Source: Microvirga brassicacearum (GTDB lineage Bacteria > Pseudomonadota > Alphaproteobacteria > Rhizobiales > Beijerinckiaceae). From it: a stretch of DNA of 64,000 nucleotides. Below are positions 53,241 to 60,584 of this stretch, piece by piece (within the stretch, counting starts at the first letter, position 1; every line of letters begins with the position of its first letter). The notes beneath the pieces are model-generated. The model was not told where the DNA came from and did not search any database. It worked only from the letters and a program-made list of their open reading frames with translations. The DNA lies in NCBI RefSeq assembly GCF_008757455.1, contig NZ_VCMV01000079.1, positions 19,171-83,170 of the forward strand. Reading direction: 5' to 3'. Position numbers and translations under genes: made by a program.

Positions 53241-54363
53241 TCTGAGCCCCTGCACGATTAAGCGTCGAATGATCGACCCTCGGAAAATTCAAGCCGCAGG
53301 GATCTTCGGCCTATAGAAAAGCCGGCGGCTTGGTTTCGACTAGGCTCTACTGCGCCGACGAGTCTGATATTCGTTGTGAAGAGATTCCACGAAATGAGAC
53401 GGGCGGGCGGAGCTCCTTGCGAGCGCTGTTGGCTTACACGAAGAGGGTGGTTGATCAGTCAAACGCCCTGCTTGGTCCGGGCCGAAACGCAATGCATCGT
53501 GCTGGAACTATATTCGCTTATATCGCTCATGCTTTCGTCCTCAAGGCCATATTGTACCGCTGCGGTGATTAGAATGAAAGTTTACCCTAGAAGTCAAGGC
53601 GTTTTATCGATGATTGAGCAGTATAAAAATGCCTATACGATGGAACAAATTACGAACCTTTTGAGGTGGTTTGATCTGTATGGAACACAAGGACTCGTTA
53701 GCGCCGTGACGATGCTTGGTGTAGTTCTAATGATAAGTAAACCTCGGCGCTCTTGAGCAATTAAATGGCTTCGGCAAAGGACTGAATCCTTTAAACTATT
53801 GGAATGAAGGATTCCCGGCTGACCGCCAGCAAGGTTTCTTCGCACTTGCACGTGTTATGGTGATCCGGGGCATTTTGACGAAATTGGCGGTAATGCCGAA
53901 CCCCATACGAAGGCGGCGGCGGCGGGAAAGAAATCCTTCCCTAGATGCGGCCAACCGGTGACGGCGCACTGGGGCGTCGAGGATCCGGCTGTCGTTGAAG
54001 GCATCAAAATCGAGAAGGTGCGGGCGTTCTTTACGGTCTGCTTGGGCGTGACGTATGTCCAGCAACCGTGCATTCGGTAGCAAAGACCGCCGAATGCCGT
54101 GGCTCTTGCTGATCTCGTCGACGTTGTTGGCGAAGCGGAGCACGCTCATGTCGATCCCGACCACTCGACGGGTCGGCATAGCTGGCGGTTTCTCGAATCG
54201 GCCGACACGATCCCACAAGTCACTCCGCAGTACCAGACCCGCACAGACAATGAAGAGCGCAAGCTACGTTGAAGGTCGTTTTCTCGCCCAATTAATAAGT
54301 TTGGTTCGCATCGCTCGCTCAGTGAGTAAAGACCACTTTTCTAAATAGAAATATGAGGAATAA
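53241..54363. other. Degenerate region right of the integrative element
   Basis: 1.1 kb without an intact recognised gene. Near intA, CAAGCCGC (53290-53297) and GCGGCTTG (53325-53332) form an inverted repeat that could be a recombinase or operator site. A possible 60-residue open frame (53574-53756, one membrane segment, AT-rich) has no good ribosome site. An arsC fragment (53936-54050) lies further right. The rest appears to be decayed DNA. Confidence 0.4.
53936..54050 (+). pseudogene. Fragment of arsenate reductase (LMW phosphatase type arsC)
   Basis: Translation in one plus-strand frame gives CGQPVTAHWGVEDPAVVEG and continues EKVRAFF, matching the C-terminal third of thioredoxin-coupled arsenate reductases (usual pattern PGQPMTAHWGVEDPAAVEG). 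The N-terminal P-loop CxxxxxR part is absent upstream and the frame meets a stop at 54078-54080 after unrelated residues. So only a short remnant remains. Confidence 0.65.
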
Positions 54364-54996
54364 ATGGCTTATAAGACGAACAGCGTATCGAACTTCAACT
54401 TCGACGCCTCTGTTACAATCAATGGTATTACATACGATCTGCTCGATTTGAACTCGCCAATTAGTTTTGATAACGAAGAAGGGCATTGGAATATTGAAGT
54501 TTCTCGATCGGAGAGCACGGAAACTGCTCTGGACGGGAATGTGGACGTCACGTCTTCCGAGTCTACTGAAACAGATAATTCGCTCAACTCGGCCGCATCG
54601 GTGGAAGGCACCGACCTGACCGATGTGACTGAGCCGACCACCGATGTTACCGAAACCGTGACGACTTCGGACGAGACAATCGAGAGATCGGAGCCAACGG
54701 TCGTTTCGCATGCTGACCTACTCGTCTCGACATCCGATGAGACGGTCTCCGACCCTGCAACGGCCCTCGACAATGACGCCGAGCCTGTGACAGTCGACCA
54801 CACCGACGCCGATGCTACGAATTCGGTGACCGCAACGACGGAGACCTCGGGGTCTGTTGTCGACGATCAAACAAATGTCGCAACGGTGGCCGACGCAGAA
54901 GCTGCGACAACAATTGAGACGACCGAGACAACCGTTGCGGAAGAGCCTGCTACGGACGATGTGACTTCCGTTGAGGGTCGTCGGCACGACCTCTGA
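54364..54996 (+). CDS. Thr/Asp/Glu-rich low-complexity protein, N-terminal part
   Basis: A 210-residue acidic protein. The first 50 residues are ordered-looking (SVTINGITYDLLDLNSPISF). The remainder is dominated by Thr, Ser, Asp, Glu, Val and Ala (TEPTTDVTETVTTSDET, ATTIETTETTVAEEPATDD) and is probably disordered. No signal peptide. Its last codons overlap a second acidic frame in the next register (54971-55345), which continues the same composition and ends before a terminator. A single-base frameshift near 54975 splitting one protein of about 325 residues is the simplest reading. Function unknown. Confidence 0.55.
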   Translation: MAYKTNSVSNFNFDASVTINGITYDLLDLNSPISFDNEEGHWNIEVSRSESTETALDGNVDVTSSESTETDNSLNSAASVEGTDLTDVTEPTTDVTETVTTSDETIERSEPTVVSHADLLVSTSDETVSDPATALDNDAEPVTVDHTDADATNSVTATTETSGSVVDDQTNVATVADAEAATTIETTETTVAEEPATDDVTSVEGRRHDL

Positions 54997-55345
54997 CGTT
55001 GCCGCTGGCGCCGAGGAAGGCGATGCCGATGTCGACGGCGATACGGCCGGGACGGGTCTAACTGCGCCTAGGGATGGCTCTCCCGATTTAGGGCATCGAC
55101 TGGCCTCCTGGTTGGCTGATCTCGACACGCTCGTTTTCGATAAGAAAGCAGGTACGACCGACCTCGATGCCGATGCACTTCTCCCGCAACAAGCAGACGC
55201 CATCGCAGATGTGTTGGGCGAGTTGCAAACCTGTCTTGCAACGCCGCACGAGGCGAGCGTCGATCCCGTTGCGGCTGAGGCCGTGTCCGACTATCTCGCA
55301 GGACTCCAGAAAAAGATTGCGAGCGCGGGCGACCTCCTCATCTAA
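54971..55345 (+). CDS. Acidic protein, C-terminal part (probable frameshifted continuation)
   Basis: A 124-residue frame in the +1 register relative to the preceding gene. It begins with acidic sequence (DVAAGAEEGDADVDGDTAG) and then a helical C-terminal domain (LGHRLASWLADLDTLV, ADAIADVLGELQTCL, AAEAVSDYLAGLQKKI). The apparent start is TTG inside the upstream gene with no good ribosome site, which supports continuation by frameshift over independent translation. No family recognised. Confidence 0.45.
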   Translation: MRVVGTTSDVAAGAEEGDADVDGDTAGTGLTAPRDGSPDLGHRLASWLADLDTLVFDKKAGTTDLDADALLPQQADAIADVLGELQTCLATPHEASVDPVAAEAVSDYLAGLQKKIASAGDLLI

Positions 55346-55392
55346 GGCGAGGCACTTGCCCAGGTGCTAAACCGGCACCCAATACACTCTGG

Positions 55393-55419
55393 AGCGCCCC
55401 GGTGAAGAGCCGGGGCGCT
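55393..55419 (+). terminator. Terminator after the acidic-protein locus
   Basis: Ten-base arms AGCGCCCCGG and CCGGGGCGCT with a seven-base loop, followed by a T-rich stretch, 47 bases after the stop at 55345. It marks the end of a plus-strand transcript that includes both acidic frames. Confidence 0.6.
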
Positions 55420-55598
55420 TATCCATTTCGAAATTCCGGCCGATCGTCGCTCTCGTGACCTGCCCCGAGCGGGCACGGATCGCATTCGGATCCTTGGCAG
55501 CGGGTATCACTCAGTTCGAACCGTGAGCGGAAGCACTGTCGCGGAGGACAGGTCAAATCCGCCGGCGGAACCGGCGGCTTTCCTGACTGTGAAGTCTG

Positions 55599-55890
55599 TC
55601 ATCCCAGAATGACGTGAGGAATGAACCTGGACATGTCCATGGTAATTGCAGAGGCATCCTCACGAATTCCGATCCCGCAGGGCTCGTCCCCGACGATCCA
55701 GCTCCCGATCACGGCGTGACCATGTTCGGACGCGAACAGACGGGTGGCCTCCTGCACGACGAATGGGCAATCGTCGTAAGGCCCGTCCACAGACACTGTT
55801 TGACCGTCCCGTACCAATGTGACGTTCGCCCCTTCACGAGAGAAGATCGGCTTCCGGACGAAACGATCTATAGGGTAGCGTAGCCTAGGC
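55599..55890 (-). pseudogene. 3' fragment of a glutathionylspermidine-synthase-family gene
   Basis: The frame encodes FVRKPIFSREGANVTLVRDG, and further on VIGSWIVGDEPCGIGIREDAS and MSRFIPHVIL, which is the conserved C-terminal end of the ATP-grasp glutathionylspermidine synthase family (YjfC/YgiC type). Upstream the frame meets a stop near 55892 and the remaining 300 or more residues are missing. A truncated remnant; not expected to be functional. Confidence 0.75.
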
Positions 55891-56020
55891 GGTTACAAAT
55901 GCTACTGCCGATGAAGACTGCTGCTCTGACTCCTTCTTGAGCTGGTAAGATGTGTACGGTCCTAGCAGCCGCGAGAAGCTTTTGTCACGCCGTGGCCAGT
56001 GAGGCTGCGGGTTGCGACCA

Positions 56021-57619
56021 TCAGTGCGACTTCCGGGAAGACAGAACGCCTTCGATCATTCGGCTGAGTTGACGCAGTGACCCGCCGGTCCACACCTGCA
56101 AGATCGCATCCATCTCTGAATCATCGAGAGGCGTGACCCAGCGACGATCGAACCCCTGGTTCTCTAAGATATCTGCAATGATCTGGCGACTAAGAACGGG
56201 CAGGTCCTGTGATCGTGGTATTGGGAACTGCACAATTTGACAGCGATCTCGAAACGGCGCTGAGAGCCCTGCCAAGCTGTTGGCCGTCATGAGCCAAGTC
56301 ACGTAAGAGATATCGCAGCCGGCCTCGACGTATGGATCAAAGAACTGACACGCCGTTTCCCTCTCCAGCATCGCCAGCAGCGCGGCATGAAGATTACCAT
56401 TGTGATGGGATGTTCCCGCCTTTTCGATTTCGTCGAGAACGGCGCCCGGGCCCGCGAGCTTGTACCGCGTGATGAGTGCTACCGGCAGGGATGGCTCTCC
56501 TGAGGACCAGCCGCGCGGAGTTCCCGCCAGACGAGCATCAGAAACTCCGCCGCACGGGATGATATCGTGGGGTACATTGAGGAGCGTCAAGAAACGGCGA
56601 GCAAAACGGGACTTCCCGCACCCTTGAGCTCCGACGAGGATGGTGGGCTCGAGTTGTGCATGCTTCCTCTGCGCTGCGTTTAAAAGGAGGCGATCGATCG
56701 TCTCCTCGGCATAAGGGAATTCCCAACGCAAGGTTTGCCGGACGTCCGCGAGATCGGGTTTTTTGACGAGGGGTAACGGCTTTCCAAGAAGGTCTTTCAG
56801 TTCTTTCGCGACCTTCTTTCCACCGTCGGTCTGGTCATTGCCGACCTGCCTGAACACCACGGCTGCGGGCGCGCCATCGCAATCAGCTAGTCGCGAACCG
56901 CATTGAAACTGGCCACTCTTCGTCTTCTCGGAGTCGAGATTTCTTTGCTGTTCTTCTGCTGCTTTCTGCGCCGCTTGTCCCGAACGCCTCGTCGCCTGCT
57001 CGATCAAGTGGACCAAGGCGTCCCCGCTCTGTCCCGCGAAAGTCGGGCGCGCTCCTTTGGGGTGAAGGTTCCGCTCTTTACCCAGATAGAGGAATGCGAC
57101 ATCGCATGCTGCAAACGAAAGCCAGCCCAGCGCCACTCGCAGCATCTCGACAGACTGTTCTGTCGAGTCGTCTAACCCTTCTATCGAGGCTGCCATTATT
57201 AAAGCATCGCGGGCAAGATCCAAGGCCGCCCCATGGTCCCCAAGGTGTGCCAGATAAATGCGGCAGCGCTGCTGCCAGGATCGCTTCGTGGCGGGCAGGG
57301 ATCCCCACGCGCCGGCGAGCGCATTCGCAACGTTCCGGATCTCGTCCGCTTCTGCACCAACGGTCAGTTGCTCCAGATGATAGACCACGGCCGCCACGGC
57401 AATGTTGTCAGCCTTCTGCCGCAGCCGGGGCACCAATCTCTCCGCAAAGGCGCGGATATCGTGCTGGAGATCGTCAGTGAAGAATGGCATCCCCATTAGA
57501 AGTTCGTGCTCGGTGGGTAGGTGCATGCCCGCAAGTGCGGCCTTCCTTCGGCGATCGAAATACTTTTTTTGCAGTTCTGCGCGACGGGCAGAGTCGTCGA
57601 GTGAGCGTTTGGAAGTCAT
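56021..57619 (-). CDS. Lon-like AAA+ ATPase
   Basis: A 532-residue protein. Residues 1-250 have a helical domain of unknown type plus a linker rich in Gln/Lys/Glu. Residues about 300-500 are a Lon-type AAA+ module: Walker A LVGAQGCGKSRFAR, Walker B AVLDEIEKAG, sensor 1 in WLMTANSL, and arginine-finger segment PFRDRCQIVQFP. No Lon protease domain is present, so it is an ATPase only. It starts directly after the stop of the 130-residue gene (TAG-ATG), indicating coupling. A remodelling or segregation role in a mobile-DNA cassette is inferred. Confidence 0.75.
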   Translation of the reverse strand: MTSKRSLDDSARRAELQKKYFDRRRKAALAGMHLPTEHELLMGMPFFTDDLQHDIRAFAERLVPRLRQKADNIAVAAVVYHLEQLTVGAEADEIRNVANALAGAWGSLPATKRSWQQRCRIYLAHLGDHGAALDLARDALIMAASIEGLDDSTEQSVEMLRVALGWLSFAACDVAFLYLGKERNLHPKGARPTFAGQSGDALVHLIEQATRRSGQAAQKAAEEQQRNLDSEKTKSGQFQCGSRLADCDGAPAAVVFRQVGNDQTDGGKKVAKELKDLLGKPLPLVKKPDLADVRQTLRWEFPYAEETIDRLLLNAAQRKHAQLEPTILVGAQGCGKSRFARRFLTLLNVPHDIIPCGGVSDARLAGTPRGWSSGEPSLPVALITRYKLAGPGAVLDEIEKAGTSHHNGNLHAALLAMLERETACQFFDPYVEAGCDISYVTWLMTANSLAGLSAPFRDRCQIVQFPIPRSQDLPVLSRQIIADILENQGFDRRWVTPLDDSEMDAILQVWTGGSLRQLSRMIEGVLSSRKSH

Positions 57620-58012
57620 CTACGCGCCCTGCTCATCAGGACGACAGTCCAACAGATTCCGCTGTCGTCCAAGACGATACCAACGCGAGAGCGTTCTGGC
57701 CCAGCCTTGTTGCTCCGCAAGCACCCAAAGGTCCGAAGAGATGATGTTGCGGGAGGTTCCACGCAATAAAGGATGTCCGGACACATCGCCATTGAGGCAC
57801 AGGGTCGGTCGGATCGTCCGCGCCCAGTTGTCGAGGATCGGGGCGTCGCTCAGATCGGCATCCGACGGGCCAGTTCCTTCTCGGATTGCCCCAAGATCAG
57901 CCGCCAGTCGCAAGAGGCGATCAATCTCTTGTGCGACTCTGATTCGATCAAGCGGATGACCATCAGTAACAAAGATCATTTCATCCTCATAAGGGCGGAT
58001 TAACTGGTCCAC
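57620..58012 (-). CDS. Small conserved protein (DUF6634-like)
   Basis: A 130-residue protein, probably of a small Hyphomicrobiales family (DUF6634-like): RIRVAQEIDRLLRLAADLGAI near the N-terminus, the PILDNWARTIRPTLCLNGDVSGHP segment in the middle and a late WVLAEQQGWARTLSRWYRLG. Looks helical and cytosolic. It lies between the ParA-like gene (111 bases upstream) and the AAA+ gene, with which it is adjacent without gap. Function unknown; family assignment from memory. Confidence 0.6.
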   Translation of the reverse strand: MDQLIRPYEDEMIFVTDGHPLDRIRVAQEIDRLLRLAADLGAIREGTGPSDADLSDAPILDNWARTIRPTLCLNGDVSGHPLLRGTSRNIISSDLWVLAEQQGWARTLSRWYRLGRQRNLLDCRPDEQGA

Positions 58013-58123
58013 AAACTCTTTGGTCTCGCGAACAGCGAAACGTTAGGGGTTCGGACCTGCGAACAGGATCGGCTCGGGTGGATTAGATTTTTGTCGCCGT
58101 CATCGGTTCGGCCGGAGTCCATC

Positions 58124-58816
58124 TCATCCGAAGGCTATGTGGCTTAGTACCGATCGAGCAAGATTTTTGGCCGCCTCACGTTCCCTCGGTGTCAACTGGA
58201 ACCGTTCCCCACGACCGGTCATCAACAAACTCATTGGATCCAAATTCGGGATTCCTTGGACGATAGGAAGAGGTCGCATCCCATCAAAAGCGACCCCCCG
58301 TCGGCTTAACATCGCTGCGAAGTCTTCTATTTGAATGTTTGGCGACCAACCAACCGGGAGGAATCGCACAGAATGGGTCGGCAGGACTCCGTCTTGACCA
58401 CGTTCGAGGGATAGACAGAACTCATCCCAAATGTCGCAGTAATCCCGGGCCGCACGCTCGATCTCAGCGACTCCATCTCTTATCGGGATGAGAAGTTTCG
58501 CCTGCACAAAGGCTAACATTGCCAGCGTTGACCGGACCGGTTTGGCCGGCGTGTCAACAATGACGGGGCAATTCGTTGGCTGATTTTGCGCATGGAAGCG
58601 GATCCGATCAGCCGCAGCACTAAAATCGTCGTAGAAAATCAGATCCGCATCAAACGGGAGGTCTTCAACGCCGTCCAATGCTGGCGGTCGACCTTTCGGT
58701 AATAACTGAACTATTAGTGGTCTGAGACCGATCTCGCGTGCGCCAGCAGCGAGAAGGGCGCTAGATGAGGTGCGCGCGGCTCCTCCCTTTGATGAAATAA
58801 GAACTATCGGTTCCAT
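58124..58816 (-). CDS. ParA-like ATPase with degenerate Walker A
   Basis: A 230-residue protein of the ParA/MinD fold. The deviant Walker A is KGGAARTS where KGGxGKT/S is usual: the signature Lys is kept but the P-loop Lys is replaced by Arg. Strand LIFYDDFS and VIVDTPAKP (Walker B region), then LLIPIRDGVAEIER, follow the ParA pattern. Altered nucleotide binding is likely. GGGGATAGGA precedes the ATG. It is divergent from the XRE gene across 58817-59063, a region rich in repeats, so XRE control is probable. Confidence 0.75.
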   Translation of the reverse strand: MEPIVLISSKGGAARTSSSALLAAGAREIGLRPLIVQLLPKGRPPALDGVEDLPFDADLIFYDDFSAAADRIRFHAQNQPTNCPVIVDTPAKPVRSTLAMLAFVQAKLLIPIRDGVAEIERAARDYCDIWDEFCLSLERGQDGVLPTHSVRFLPVGWSPNIQIEDFAAMLSRRGVAFDGMRPLPIVQGIPNLDPMSLLMTGRGERFQLTPREREAAKNLARSVLSHIAFG

Positions 58817-58964
58817 TCCTATCCCCGCAATTCCGCCCCCATCCCTATCAGGGGGAGGCTTGCTCCCGACCGACCGGATTGATCGAGGCTGAAGGTTTCC
58901 AAGGATCCGACCGAATCGAATCCTTAGCGGTATACGACCGCAAGCAAGATCCGTCTAGTGAGAT

Positions 58965-59043
58965 GTCCGTTTTATGGACATAAAAATGGAGAAAAAGGAC
59001 GTAAAACGCCGTAAAAAGGACAATTGTTGACAAGGTCGCGACC
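58965..59043. promoter_or_regulatory. Repeat-rich divergent operator/promoter region
   Basis: AT-rich stretch between the ParA-like and XRE genes. GTCC-N7-GGAC (58965-58979) is an inverted repeat; AAAAAGGAC occurs at 58992-59000 and again at 59013-59021; TTGACA at 59027-59032 could be a -35 element; GGTCGCGACC (59034-59043) is a perfect palindrome. The arrangement suits binding by the encoded XRE protein. Inference from symmetry only. Confidence 0.45.
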
Positions 59044-59063
59044 TCGCTGCCGATGTGGTCGGC

Positions 59064-59306
59064 ATGTACGTCACCCCACGAGCCCTCAAGGCCGCCCGAA
59101 TCCTACTCGACCTTACCCTGGAGGAAGTCGGAGAAGCCGCAGGGTTGAGTGGAAAGACGGTTGCCCGCGTTGAGGCTGGGGGCGCGAAGGTGAGCCTCCA
59201 GGCTGTCGTAGCCATCCAGGCCGCCTTCGAGCGTCGAGGCGTGCTTTTTCTTCCGCAAACCGAGGAATATGGGGAAGGCTTACGTCTGCCGAGAGTCCGA
59301 AGATAG
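59064..59306 (+). CDS. XRE-family helix-turn-helix regulator
   Basis: An 80-residue XRE-type DNA-binding protein. The helix-turn-helix is LTLEEVGEAAGLSGKTVARVEAG (about residues 17-39, shown here as LTLEEVGEAAGLSGKTVA and onward), followed by VSLQAVVAIQAAFERRGVLFL. This short form resembles regulators of plasmid and genomic-island cassettes. ATG at 59064 is used; a GTG three codons upstream is possible. It is divergent from the ParA-like/small/AAA+ genes and probably represses them and itself. Confidence 0.8.
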   Translation: MYVTPRALKAARILLDLTLEEVGEAAGLSGKTVARVEAGGAKVSLQAVVAIQAAFERRGVLFLPQTEEYGEGLRLPRVRR

Positions 59307-59329
59307 TTCACGATTTGAATGGGGCGGAA

Positions 59330-59600
59330 AAGGTCAGCCAGTCGGAAGCGGTTCGTCCTTGCACCAATAGCCATCTGGGAGGTGCCGGAACTCACTCGCT
59401 CTACCAAATGACCTTGATGGCCTGCTTGGCAGGCTCCTTGGCGGCAATGCGGTTCCCCTCGTTTCAAGCTGCTCGAGCAGTCGCGTCCTGTTAAGGGGCG
59501 CCCCGCGTCCCTGAGGATGGTACGAGTCAGCTCTCGCGGCCGGAGAGCTGACCACTGGTTCTGGCGAGAGCATGTGAGCGAGCGCCTCTGGTGTCGTCTA
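59330..59600 (-). pseudogene. Remnant of a winged-helix (HARE-HTH-like) protein
   Basis: Two minus-strand frames joined by a frameshift near 59500 give RELTRTILRDAGRPLTGRD and then LLEQLETRGTALP and FRHLPDGYWCKDEPLP. The first is the opening of the winged-helix domain pattern 'AGRPLTxRDLxExL', and the last is its typical GYWxxDRPLP ending. Neither frame alone is plausible. The rest of 59307-59711 contains nothing else I can support. Confidence 0.4.
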
Positions 59601-59711
59601 TTGAAGAGGGCAATCAACGCCATCACGTAGAGCAGCCGCCTTGCCCACTCTATGGCTCACCGCATAGCATGCATGGAATGACACGCTCCGGATGACCGGT
59701 GGGAGGAAACA

Positions 59712-60584
59712 ATGTGTCGTCTCGGCCATTCGCGCCGAGAGGCGGTTTCAGGCATTATGGCGCTCCTGGCGGTTGCCGGCAGCCGTTCGGCTGCGGCCGC
59801 GTCCGGCGAACTCAAGTTCGGCCTCACTCCCGTTTTTCTCACCTCGGACTTCGAGCTTCTCGACCGTCTGCGGTCCTACCTGGAACATGCGACAGGCTCC
59901 CCCGTTCGGCTGATCACCCGACGCACCTATCAGGAAATCACGGCCCTCCTTCTCTCCGGGCAGCTCGACGCCGCCTGGATTTGCGGCTTTCCTTTCGTGG
60001 CAAATCACCCGAGGCTTGCGCTGGTCGGCGTACCCGTCTGGCGCGGTAAACCGCTCTATCGTTCCTACTTGATCGCTGAACGCGACCGACGGGTCAGTGG
60101 CCTCGATGATCTGAAGGGCGACACTCACGCCTTCTCGGATCCTGACAGCAACTCCGGCTGGCTCGTGACGGCGGCGGCGCTCGCTCGCCGGAACCTGACT
60201 CCCGAGCGATTTTTCAGCCAAACGATCTTTACCTATGGTCATCGCAACGTCGTCAGGGCCGTCGCATCCGGGCTGGCCATGAGCGGCAGCGTTGACGGGT
60301 ACGTCTACGAGGTCATGCGGGAAACGGAACCGGGCCTCATCGCCAAGACTAGCATCGTCGAGCAGTCGGAACTTCTGGGCTTTCCTCCCGTCGCCTGTTC
60401 TGCCGCGGCGGCGGACGACGCCCGGACCAAGCAGCTTCGCTCGGCGCTGGTCGGGATGGCCGAGGATAAGAACGGTCGGGCGGTGCTCCGGATGCTTCGA
60501 CTGGATGGGTTCTCGATCGAAGACCCGAGCCTGTTCGATGCGATCGCCGCCGAGGTCGCGATCGTCAAGGGAGCCGCAGGGTGA
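59712..60584 (+). CDS. PhnD-like periplasmic binding protein
   Basis: A 290-residue protein of the PhnD/phosphonate-binding (SsuA/THI5-like) family. A short leader with hydrophobic Ala-rich segment (SGIMALLAVAGSRSAAAA) precedes LKFGLTPVFLTSD, RSYLEHATGSPVRLITRRTYQEI, and the family pattern FSDPDSNSGWLV (SDPxSxSG). It starts with GGAGG upstream. The stop overlaps the kinase gene by four bases. With no permease or ATPase nearby, it more likely feeds ligand information to the kinase than transport. Ligand unknown (oxyanions are typical of the family). Confidence 0.85.
   Translation: MCRLGHSRREAVSGIMALLAVAGSRSAAAASGELKFGLTPVFLTSDFELLDRLRSYLEHATGSPVRLITRRTYQEITALLLSGQLDAAWICGFPFVANHPRLALVGVPVWRGKPLYRSYLIAERDRRVSGLDDLKGDTHAFSDPDSNSGWLVTAAALARRNLTPERFFSQTIFTYGHRNVVRAVASGLAMSGSVDGYVYEVMRETEPGLIAKTSIVEQSELLGFPPVACSAAAADDARTKQLRSALVGMAEDKNGRAVLRMLRLDGFSIEDPSLFDAIAAEVAIVKGAAG

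Larger units (their letters stand above)
45401..53340 (-). mobile_element. Putative strand-biased circularizing integrative element (intA-tfp-intB-srap type)
   Basis: Four minus-strand genes in the order intA, tfp-like, intB-like and srap-like occupy 53240-47154, with a 35-base overlap, a four-base overlap and a 30-base gap. This order matches the integrative elements first described in Vibrio, and recalls tnpA-tnpB-tnpC of Tn554. Two more minus-strand genes, a 106-residue protein and a TIR-like protein, follow as probable cargo. Outer edges are approximate: the right end should lie within about 100 bases upstream of intA; the left end is placed beyond the TIR-like gene because composition changes near 45380. 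No convincing terminal repeats were found by eye. Confidence 0.6.

Noticed and set aside
45300..53345. Weak similarity between sequence left of the TIR-like gene and the reverse complement of sequence right of intA (AAACCA..GCCG patterns)
   Set aside because: Only short matches with gaps, no better than expected in GC-rich DNA, so it is not offered as terminal repeats. A computed alignment with known element ends would be needed.
53796..54218. 140-codon minus-strand open frame
   Set aside because: Antisense to the arsC fragment, where the plus-strand frame gives a clear family match; the minus frame is Arg-rich with no recognisable pattern.
58955..59626. 223-codon open frame on the minus strand covering the XRE gene
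   Set aside because: Over the XRE gene it is antisense. Only its first part (about 59550-59600) has protein-like sequence, which is better explained as the frameshifted winged-helix remnant.
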